This document shows positions 1-5,386 of a stretch of 5,910 nucleotides of DNA, piece by piece (the stretch's first letter is position 1; each line of letters opens with the position of its first letter). The translations under genes were made by a program, and so were the position numbers. Below the pieces are notes generated by a model. That model did not search any database, was not told where the DNA came from, and saw only the letters and a list, made by a program, of their open reading frames with translations. This stretch comes from Actinomycetota bacterium. GTDB lineage: Bacteria; Actinomycetota; Acidimicrobiia; Spongiisociales; ZC4RG35. The stretch is taken from NCBI GenBank assembly GCA_022615295.1, contig JAKEHF010000218.1, positions 1 through 5,910 on the forward strand, given 5' to 3'.

Positions 1-915
1 AGCGATGCCACCAGGGCGATGCGGCATTTCATCGAGATCGGGGACCGGGCCCGGGAGGCGCAATGTCTCGAGATCATCGCCGGGGTGGCCATCGACGAGG
101 GAAGACACAGCGAGGGGATCCGGCTTCTCGAGGAGAGTCTGGTCAAACTGACCGCCACCGGTCAGGTGTTCCTCGAGGCCCAACATCTCCGCTCCCTGGC
201 CCTGGCCCAGGTCAATCATGGGGATCTCGATGCCGCTCTGGACACTCTGGACCAGGCACAACGGGTCTGTGACGAAGCCGGTTTCAGTGACATTCCGATC
301 GAGCTGTCGTCGATACGAGCCCTGGCCCATAACGCCATGGGGGCCGTAGCGGAGGCCTTGGCGGAGAGCCGCCGCGCTGTGGCGGGTCTCAATGCGGGGA
401 CCGAACGACCGTGTCTGATCCATCATCGTCACTCGCTGGTGGCCGAGGCCGCCGGTAAACACGAAGAGGCCCGGCTCGCCGCCCTCCGGGCTCAGGAGCT
501 CCTCGCCGCCTCGCTGACCGGGCTCACCCCCGATGCCCATCGCATCGCGATGACCCGGGTCCCCGAGCATCGCGCCATCTACGAAGCCGCCACCCGATTC
601 GCCCCGAGCACGGTTCGGACCCTGGTCCCGGCGAGGGGGGCGCCGACAGGCCGGTCCCTCGACGACCGAGACCTCCGCCCCGTGGTGTGGACAGTGGACC
701 ACCCCGACGATGAGGGGATCCGGTCCCCGATCGAGCGTCGACGTCGGCAGGTGCTACGTCTCCTCGAAGAGGCGGAGAAGGCGGGGGCCAACCCTTCGAT
801 CGACCAGCTCGCCACCGTCCTCGGGGTCAGTGGCTCCACGGTGCGACGCGACCTGGACGCACTGCGTCGGACCGGGCATGAGGTGGCCACCAGAGGCCAG
901 CGTTTGGTCTCATGA
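1..915 (+). CDS. TPR-repeat protein with C-terminal DeoR-like HTH, 5' end outside window
   Basis: The frame is open from base 1, so the true start lies upstream and the ATG at 19 is probably internal. Numbering from that ATG, residues about 14-165 form helical pairs of TPR type with recurring small/large residue patterns (for example EGRHSEGIRLLEESL, HGDLDAALDTLDQA and AGKHEEARLAALRAQ). A linker follows. Residues about 241-290 then read as a DeoR-like winged helix-turn-helix, with IDQLATVLGVSGSTVRRDLDALRRTG as the recognition core (the SGSTVRRDL part is typical). From family knowledge, this TPR-linker-HTH tail is common at the C-terminus of large actinobacterial ATPase/TPR regulators, so a nucleotide-binding or cyclase module may lie upstream, but it is not visible here. 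The likely role is cytoplasmic protein-protein scaffolding linked to transcription control. The TGA at 913-915 is followed by a 97-base gap before the next gene. Domain call is firm; whole-protein identity is not. Confidence 0.85.
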   Translation, partial: SDATRAMRHFIEIGDRAREAQCLEIIAGVAIDEGRHSEGIRLLEESLVKLTATGQVFLEAQHLRSLALAQVNHGDLDAALDTLDQAQRVCDEAGFSDIPIELSSIRALAHNAMGAVAEALAESRRAVAGLNAGTERPCLIHHRHSLVAEAAGKHEEARLAALRAQELLAASLTGLTPDAHRIAMTRVPEHRAIYEAATRFAPSTVRTLVPARGAPTGRSLDDRDLRPVVWTVDHPDDEGIRSPIERRRRQVLRLLEEAEKAGANPSIDQLATVLGVSGSTVRRDLDALRRTGHEVATRGQRLVS

Positions 916-928
916 CCGAAGGTGGGTG

Positions 929-987
929 CTGAGACGCCCCTGGTCTGAGACAGCTGAGAGACGGTCTCCTCCGATATTCGGACCGAA
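929..987. promoter_or_regulatory. Cluster of short repeats and palindromes upstream of micro-peptide gene
   Basis: The gap before the micro-peptide gene contains CTGAGAC at 929-935 and 945-951, and CTGAGAGAC at 954-962. The near-palindrome GAGAC-G-GTCTC lies at 958-968. Two overlapping palindromes follow: TCCGA-TAT-TCGGA at 970-982 and TTCGG-A-CCGAA at 977-987. They end 12 bases before the Shine-Dalgarno sequence at 1000-1006. Their position suits operator sites or a 5' UTR hairpin controlling the small gene. GATATT at 973-978 could serve as a -10 element, but I see no convincing -35. Regulatory function is inferred; short palindromes also arise by chance in GC-rich DNA. Confidence 0.35.
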
Positions 988-999
988 CGAACACGGGCT

Positions 1000-1006
1000 A
1001 AGGAGG
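1000..1006 (+). promoter_or_regulatory. Perfect Shine-Dalgarno of micro-peptide gene
   Basis: AAGGAGG sits 6 bases before the ATG at 1013. It matches the complement of the 16S rRNA 3' end without mismatch and is the main reason for treating the 30-codon frame as a real gene. It also rejects the longer in-frame reading that would start inside the upstream gene. Confidence 0.8.
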
Positions 1007-1012
1007 TCCAAA

Positions 1013-1105
1013 ATGCGTCGTCGTCTCATCGTCATCGTCCTGGCGGTCGCCAGCGTCATTGCCTTCGCCCTCCCGGCACTGGCCTCCGGGAGCTTTATGA
1101 GTTGA
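1013..1105 (+). CDS. 30-residue secreted micro-peptide (signal peptide with six-residue mature tail)
   Basis: The product starts MRRR, followed by a hydrophobic stretch at residues 5-18. It then reads FALPALA and ends SGSFMS at a TGA. This is a textbook Sec signal peptide: a positive n-region, a hydrophobic h-region and an A-x-A c-region. Cleavage after ALA (residue 24) would release a hexapeptide, SGSFMS. If uncleaved, the product would be a single-helix membrane micro-protein. A perfect Shine-Dalgarno sequence precedes the ATG with ideal spacing. The gene lies between the TPR/HTH gene and the kinase-like gene on the same strand. It could be a peptide signal, a small membrane regulator, or the remnant of a longer secreted protein cut short by a stop. 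I recognise no family. The sequence strongly supports that it is translated; the role is unknown. Confidence 0.65.
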   Translation: MRRRLIVIVLAVASVIAFALPALASGSFMS

Positions 1106-1109
1106 AACG

Positions 1110-1214
1110 ATGTCCGGCCCGTCACCGGAGGATGCGCCCTGGGCCCCGGGCCGGACCAAGTGGTTCCGCGTCGGCTCCCGTCTGGTGGTCCAGCACCGCC
1201 TGACGGGGTGCTGA
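1110..1214 (+). CDS. Possible 34-residue ORF coupled to the micro-peptide
   Basis: An ATG begins 4 bases after the micro-peptide stop and runs to a TGA at 1212-1214, 37 bases before the kinase start. The product begins MSGPSPEDAPWAPG, continues with a basic, aromatic stretch (RTKWFRVGSRLVV) and ends in Cys. No good Shine-Dalgarno sequence lies at the right distance: GGGAG at 1088-1092 is 17 bases away. Expression would therefore depend on translational coupling to the gene before it. There is no signal peptide, membrane helix or known family. It may be only an untranslated spacer, and I consider that about as likely as not. Confidence 0.3.
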   Translation: MSGPSPEDAPWAPGRTKWFRVGSRLVVQHRLTGC

Positions 1215-1237
1215 CGCGGGGTCACCACTACTCGGGT

Positions 1238-1244
1238 AGGAGGT
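1238..1244 (+). promoter_or_regulatory. Shine-Dalgarno that fixes the TTG start of the kinase-like gene
   Basis: AGGAGGT lies 7 bases before TTG at 1252. No ATG or GTG in this frame has comparable support, so this site decides an unusual TTG initiation codon. Confidence 0.75.
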
Positions 1245-1251
1245 AGACGGT

Positions 1252-2268
1252 TTGACCTGGCTGGAGCTGACTCCGACGGCACGTGAGGTGCTGGTCGCGA
1301 TCCCCGAGATCATCGTGCTCGTCGACCGCGAGCTGAGGATCCGCATGATCAACCGGGGCCGCTCCTCGGTGTTCCGCCGCGCCGCCACCGAGGGTGACCA
1401 TCTTCGGGACCTCCTCGACGAGGAGGCGGCGATGGTGATCAAGGCTCTGGTCAACAACGCCCAAATCACCGGGGCGGCCACCGCCGAGCACCACACCAGG
1501 GGGGAGCTGTTCCGGGTGACGGCCAAGCCGATGTCGACGGCGCCGGCCACCTTGCTCGTCTTCCAGAACATCACCGGGATAAGGGACGCCGGGCAGAGCC
1601 TGGTGAACCTCGTCCGCTACCGGAGCAGCTTCCTCGCCTCGCTGAGCGAGGAGCTGCGCACCCCGCTCGCCGCGGTGATCGGCTATGCCGACATGCTCTC
1701 CGACTCGGACCCCGACCTCGACGAGCTGGCGAGACAGTCGATGGTGCGTGACATGACCGATCAGGCGTGGAACCTGGCGGCCACCGTCGAGGACCTGCTC
1801 ACCGTGGCTCGCGCCGAGTTGGGGGACCTCATGGTCGCCTCGGTATCGGTGAACCTGGGCGCCAACGTGGCCCAGGTCCTCGAGTCGATGGGGGTGCGTG
1901 GGGGGAGGGTGGCGGTGAAGGGGGACAGCGTGATCACCGGTATCGGCGACCCGGCGAAGTTCCGCCAGGTGATGCGAAACCTCCTCAGCAACGCCCTCAC
2001 CCATGGTGCGGAGCCGGTCCGGGTCGAGATCGACGGCACCACGAGCCATGCCATCGCCCGGGTCATCGACGCCGGTCCCGGGCTCCCTGCCGAGCTCGCA
2101 GAGTCGGTCTTCATGGAGCACACCGCCCGCCCGATGGCAGGGGCCCCCGGCGGGATCGGCATCGGCCTCTGGATCTGTCGTGAGCTGACCAATCTCATGG
2201 GGGGCTATCTCCAATACCGCAGGGAAGACGAGGAGTCGGTCTTCGAGGCTGCGATCCCCCGTTTGTAA
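1252..2268 (+). CDS. Soluble PAS/histidine-kinase-like protein lacking the phospho-acceptor His
   Basis: This is a 338-residue protein with a PAS-like sensor (residues about 8-108, ending LLVFQNITGI), then a dimerisation/H-box helix (about 122-190) and an ATP-binding HATPase domain (about 230-337). ATP-site motifs look intact: the N-box RNLLSNALTH (Asn247), the G1 box DAGPGL (273-278), the F-box region VFMEH (286-290) and the G2 box GGIGIGL (300-306). The H-box reads SEELRTPLAAV where the family has S-H-E-L-R-T-P-L. Glu133 (GAG, 1648-1650) replaces the autophosphorylated His, and GAG is two base changes from either His codon. No membrane segment is seen, so it should be cytoplasmic. No response regulator is adjacent. 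It may be a pseudokinase acting as a scaffold, phosphatase or ATP-dependent switch; that is inference. The TTG start is set by AGGAGGT at 1238-1244. The domain call is strong, the function open. Confidence 0.9.
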   Translation: MTWLELTPTAREVLVAIPEIIVLVDRELRIRMINRGRSSVFRRAATEGDHLRDLLDEEAAMVIKALVNNAQITGAATAEHHTRGELFRVTAKPMSTAPATLLVFQNITGIRDAGQSLVNLVRYRSSFLASLSEELRTPLAAVIGYADMLSDSDPDLDELARQSMVRDMTDQAWNLAATVEDLLTVARAELGDLMVASVSVNLGANVAQVLESMGVRGGRVAVKGDSVITGIGDPAKFRQVMRNLLSNALTHGAEPVRVEIDGTTSHAIARVIDAGPGLPAELAESVFMEHTARPMAGAPGGIGIGLWICRELTNLMGGYLQYRREDEESVFEAAIPRL

Positions 2269-2340
2269 CCTCAGGTAATACAGCACCCGTAGGGGAACAT
2301 TCGCTCTCAAGAACGTATCTGAGGAGTCTGAGACCGCGAG

Positions 2341-2937
2341 CTAGGCGGTCTTGGCGGCTGCCGACCCTTGGTCTGACTTGAGCATCGGGCCTTCGCCACG
2401 TTTTGCCGCCCGGTACTTGATCCGTTGCGAGGAGGCGGCGAGGAAGTGGGCCGCGATCAGGGCGAGGGAGATCCACTCGGCGACGAAGAGACTGATGATC
2501 CCGAGCGGCCACCACATGAGGAACACCATGACCACCCCGACCAGGACCGCGATCCGGAACCCGCTCTTCACACCCCTCGAGAAGAAGGCGATCACCGCGG
2601 CGTTCCCCAGGAAGAAGGCGGCGGCGAAGACACCGTGGGGGATACGGAAGTCCTGATGGTTGAGCAGGACCACCCCGGTGAGCATGACGCCAAGCCAGGC
2701 GTTGTAGTAGCTCTCCTGCTTCACGAACCCGTTCACCAGAAAGAGCATCGAGGCCGCGGTCAAGGGGAAATAGAACCACTGGTTGGCGGTCATGCTGTAG
2801 TAGGCGCTGATGCTGTCCCTGACCCCGCCGGCGTCGGCCCAGATCATCAACAGGGGGCTGGCGACACAGAACAGGGCCAGGACACGCTCCAACCTGGCGT
2901 AGCGCCTCAGGTCATCGATCGCCTGCTTGACGTCCAC
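2341..2937 (-). CDS. Six-helix integral membrane protein with SISAYY motif
   Basis: The 198-residue product has six hydrophobic segments, near residues 17-34, 54-71, 79-93, 101-120, 126-145 and 146-168. The short N-terminus and the Lys/Arg-rich C-terminal tail (about 170-198) suggest both ends are cytoplasmic. Between helices 1 and 2 is RDSISAYYSM (40-49), and the third loop carries NHQDFRIPHG (93-102) with several polar residues. The SIS-x-YY pattern recalls uncharacterised bacterial membrane proteins I have seen, but I cannot name a family. The start is GTG at 2935-2937 with no clear ribosome-binding site, so it is only moderately sure. The gene lies 81 bases downstream of the lipoprotein gene on the same strand, with a GC hairpin between them, and converges on the kinase gene with a 72-base gap. 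Coding status is secure from the membrane-protein pattern; the role is unknown. Confidence 0.8.
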   Translation of the reverse strand: MDVKQAIDDLRRYARLERVLALFCVASPLLMIWADAGGVRDSISAYYSMTANQWFYFPLTAASMLFLVNGFVKQESYYNAWLGVMLTGVVLLNHQDFRIPHGVFAAAFFLGNAAVIAFFSRGVKSGFRIAVLVGVVMVFLMWWPLGIISLFVAEWISLALIAAHFLAASSQRIKYRAAKRGEGPMLKSDQGSAAAKTA

Positions 2938-2960
2938 GATGGTCTCGGGCGGTGAGTCTA

Positions 2961-2977
2961 CGGCGGGTCACCCGCCG
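2961..2977 (-). terminator. GC-rich perfect hairpin between lipoprotein and membrane-protein genes
   Basis: CGGCGGG and CCCGCCG form a 7-bp stem around a 3-base loop, starting about 40 bases after the lipoprotein stop and ending 23 bases before the GTG of the next gene. No U-tract follows on either strand, so a classical intrinsic terminator is not shown. Actinobacteria do use hairpins without U-runs. It could equally be an operator, or a 5' UTR structure affecting the membrane-protein gene. Confidence 0.35.
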
Positions 2978-3018
2978 ACAGTCAGAACAGAGGCATCACT
3001 CGGCGGGGTGAACCGCTT

Positions 3019-5082
3019 TCAATCGTCGAATTCGTCGAAGTAGTAACCGGACGGCCCGCAATCCACCGAACACGACCCTGGATCATCGAGATCGATGACC
3101 CCCTGGTCGCTCTGGTCGCATCCATCCTCCTCGTCCACGACACGCTCCACAGTGATGGTCAGCTTCCCGGCGTCCGTCGTGCTCACCATGAACGTCGACA
3201 CATCGGTTAGCTCCACGGGGAGGTCGGAGGACCAGGCCCCCCCTGTGGTGCCGGGCACACCGGTGCGCCACGAGGCCTGGATGGCGCCGAGGGGCTCGTA
3301 GGTGATGCAGGCGACCTTCCCCGAGGGCACAACGAGCTGGGCCCTGGCCTGACCGACGGCGTCAGGCTCGGGTGGCATGACGATCGGCCCCGTTACGGCG
3401 ACGTCCTCGAACGGGGGATCAAAGGGGACGTCGCCACCGCCGAGGTCGACGATGGTGGTGTCGGTGAGACGGCGGTTGAAGGCATGCCAGTGGTCCTCGA
3501 TCATCCTGGTGATCGTCTGGGGCGATCCCATGGCCGTGATGATCTCCGAGGGCCCTCCCAGGGCCTCGTGGAGGTACTCGAAGAAGACCCAGTTCGCCTT
3601 GCCCCGGGATTGAAGTGGGGTCGTAGGCTCGATCTCGCGAAGCTCTGCCGGCAGTCTCTTGTGCTCGAGGTTGGTGTCCTTGTACACGTAGCCGGACAGA
3701 TGGGTTGCCAGCCCATTGCTCCACCACTCGGTGATATTGCCATAAGCCGTGGCCAGAAGGCAGTAGGCGACCATGGCGGCGACCGTCTGACGTGCATCGG
3801 CCATACCCACAGCGCGGAGAGAAGGTCCCACGGTGATATTGCATGGGACCACAGTGCCCCCCGAGACCGACTTCTGCTTGTCGCCAAGTAGATAGATGTT
3901 GATCGGCGGCATCCCGACCAGCTCGTCATAGGAGAGAACCGAGGCGCTGAGTGCTTCGATGACGTTGTCGACCCATGCACTGCTCCAGCCGCCGCCTGCC
4001 GCCGCGGTCGGCCGATACACCCGATACGAGCCGGGCCAACGCTCTTCGAGGAGCGGTGGGATTTGAGCCACCATGCATGGTGCCGGGATCCCGAAGTGTT
4101 GGACGCACAGGTCGTCCTGTTGGACGAGCAGGTCACCAGCCGATACCAGCAACCCTGCCGCCACGGGCTCCTCCTCGATCATCTGGGACAGGTCATCCGA
4201 AGAGGGCGCCAGAAGACGCAGCAGCCTCGTGAGCTCGCCGACGACCACCTCATCGGTGCCGGTCTCCACATGGTCCGCCGCCATGGCGAGAACCTGGATC
4301 GAGTCGGTGTCGACCGGATCGGGGTCCCTCAGGACGGCGGTTGCGTCGATCTCACCAGCGAGATAGCGGAGGGTGGCGACCAGGCCCTCCTCCCCGGTCC
4401 AATCCCCGTCGGCCTCACGTGTGAGGAGGTTCTCTACCAACCCAAGGGAGGACAGGTCCGCCGGTTGGGTGTCGAACTGGTACACGACAGGCTCCTCCTC
4501 GGTCCCCGGGAACCGGGGGAGGGCGGCGAGAGCCAGGGCGCGGGTCGCCTCTCGATGGGTGGCTGCGTTGGCATCGGGTCGCCCCAGGACTATTCGGAAG
4601 TGGAGATACCCGAGTGTGGTGGAGGCCCCGACGGCGATGGTGCTGGCCTCCCCACCCTCGGTTCCGAACCAGAGGGCCTGCTCGCCAACCGAAGCCACCG
4701 GTTCTCCGGTAACACCATGGATCTCGGCTCCAGCAGCGAAGTCGTCGGGGTGCCCGGGCTCGATCCGAACATAGAACGTGTCGTTTTCGGCGAGGACGTA
4801 GGTGCAGGCCTCGCCCCCCTCATAGGTGATCACGTCTGGAAACTGGCCCACCATGTCGAAGGCGATATCGATCTCACCCAGGTCGATCAGAGGTCCACAG
4901 TTGATCGGGGGGACACTCGGGCCCGTAAGGACAGTGGATGTGGTGATGGTCGGCTCGGCCGTCGTGGTGGACGACTCGACTGCAGGGGTGTCCGGGGAAC
5001 AGGAGGCGACGAGGAGGCTCAAAACGAGCATCATCGGGGCAGGGGGTAGCGCCGGTCTCATTGATCCCCGGCTGCGCTCCAT
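3019..5082 (-). CDS. Large lipoprotein: DUF3558-like module plus degenerate peptidase-like region
   Basis: I chose the ATG at 5080-5082 (687 residues) because GGAGGGG (complement of 5086-5092) lies just upstream; a GTG at 5094 would add four residues. The signal peptide has Arg near the N-terminus, a hydrophobic core and the lipobox VASC, giving lipidated Cys28 on the outer face of the membrane. A Ser/Thr/Pro linker runs to about residue 60. Residues 62-192 (Cys62, Cys93, then VASVGEQALWFG and a YLHFRIVLG strand) resemble DUF3558-type actinobacterial lipoprotein modules. Residues about 205-325 are mainly helical. Residues about 342-541 resemble a gluzincin peptidase: WWSNGLATHLSGYVY (453-467) matches the W-x-x-E-G-L-A-x-Y-L-S region. 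Asn456 replaces the zinc-binding Glu and there is no HExxH, so catalysis is unlikely. Residues about 560-655 look like beta strands, then an acidic tail with Cys655, 671 and 675. TAGATT (complement of 5104-5109) could be a -10. Domain names are by eye and moderate in certainty. Confidence 0.85.
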   Translation of the reverse strand: MERSRGSMRPALPPAPMMLVLSLLVASCSPDTPAVESSTTTAEPTITTSTVLTGPSVPPINCGPLIDLGEIDIAFDMVGQFPDVITYEGGEACTYVLAENDTFYVRIEPGHPDDFAAGAEIHGVTGEPVASVGEQALWFGTEGGEASTIAVGASTTLGYLHFRIVLGRPDANAATHREATRALALAALPRFPGTEEEPVVYQFDTQPADLSSLGLVENLLTREADGDWTGEEGLVATLRYLAGEIDATAVLRDPDPVDTDSIQVLAMAADHVETGTDEVVVGELTRLLRLLAPSSDDLSQMIEEEPVAAGLLVSAGDLLVQQDDLCVQHFGIPAPCMVAQIPPLLEERWPGSYRVYRPTAAAGGGWSSAWVDNVIEALSASVLSYDELVGMPPINIYLLGDKQKSVSGGTVVPCNITVGPSLRAVGMADARQTVAAMVAYCLLATAYGNITEWWSNGLATHLSGYVYKDTNLEHKRLPAELREIEPTTPLQSRGKANWVFFEYLHEALGGPSEIITAMGSPQTITRMIEDHWHAFNRRLTDTTIVDLGGGDVPFDPPFEDVAVTGPIVMPPEPDAVGQARAQLVVPSGKVACITYEPLGAIQASWRTGVPGTTGGAWSSDLPVELTDVSTFMVSTTDAGKLTITVERVVDEEDGCDQSDQGVIDLDDPGSCSVDCGPSGYYFDEFDD

Positions 5083-5085
5083 CGT

Positions 5086-5092
5086 CCCCTCC
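5086..5092 (-). promoter_or_regulatory. Shine-Dalgarno supporting the lipoprotein ATG start
   Basis: GGAGGGG on the - strand places GGAGG 5 bases before the ATG at 5080-5082. This favours that start over the GTG at 5094, which overlaps the site itself, and over the ATG at 5059-5061, which has only GGGG nearby. Confidence 0.65.
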
Positions 5093-5163
5093 ACCAGCCC
5101 TGCAATCTATCACCGGGCTGGTTCGTCGTTCGCTCGACGCCTTGGCGGCTCTCCCCGGGGTGA

Positions 5164-5304
5164 TCAGACGTTGTCCAAAGGACCGGGGGTGAGACCGATC
5201 TCGGCCCCACAGATCTGGCATTGGGGCATCCCCGCCGGCACCTTGGAGTCACAGGAGCGGCACACGGTGAGCTGGGCGACCCGCTGCGACTCGGCCGCCT
5301 CCAC
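5164..5304 (-). CDS. Possible zinc-ribbon mini-protein (46 residues)
   Basis: The frame encodes CRSC, ten residues, then CQIC-G (Cys15, Cys18, Cys29 and Cys32 counting from GTG at 5302-5304). This is the usual treble-clef/zinc-ribbon arrangement CxxC-x10-CxxCG, with the typical VPAGMPQCQICGAEI style. The start is unclear: GAGAGG directly abuts the GTG, which is too close for an ideal ribosome-binding site, and the frame stays open further upstream. It shares its frame with the 5' part of the cyclase, so a cyclase C-terminal extension in an ancestral gene cannot be ruled out. However, the restored cyclase frame stops at 5387-5389. The four-Cys pattern is unlikely to be chance. The lipoprotein gene begins 81 bases downstream on the same strand. 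Function could be nucleic-acid or protein binding; nothing more specific is supported. Confidence 0.5.
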   Translation of the reverse strand: MEAAESQRVAQLTVCRSCDSKVPAGMPQCQICGAEIGLTPGPLDNV

Positions 5305-5386
5305 CCTCTCGATGTGTTTCGAACCCGATGTGCCCTGGCCATCGCTGCGAGTGTCGCACCGCAGGCGATCGACGGCTACGCCGCTT

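Noticed and set aside
710..1105. 131-codon reading ending with the micro-peptide
   Set aside because: Its first two-thirds overlap the HTH region of the upstream gene in another frame. The perfect Shine-Dalgarno at 1000-1006 marks the ATG at 1013 as the real start.
1228..2310. 360-codon open frame on the - strand opposite the kinase gene
   Set aside because: It is a GC-rich mirror of the kinase reading frame. It is rich in His, Arg and Gly with no recognisable domain, while the opposite strand has clear PAS/HATPase motifs and a ribosome-binding site.
2269..2340. Terminator between the converging kinase and membrane-protein genes
   Set aside because: Only a 6-bp inverted match (CCTCAG at 2269-2274 with CTGAGG at 2319-2324) with a 44-base loop and no T-run is present; this is too weak to call.
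3555..3580. HEALG in the lipoprotein as a possible zinc-protease HExxH
   Set aside because: The fifth residue is Gly rather than His, and it lies after, not before, the EGLA-like helix, so it cannot be the zinc site.
4063..5049. 328-codon open frame on the + strand opposite the lipoprotein gene
   Set aside because: It has low-complexity Gly/Arg/Asp composition and no domain, and fully overlaps a lipoprotein with lipobox and coherent modules on the other strand.
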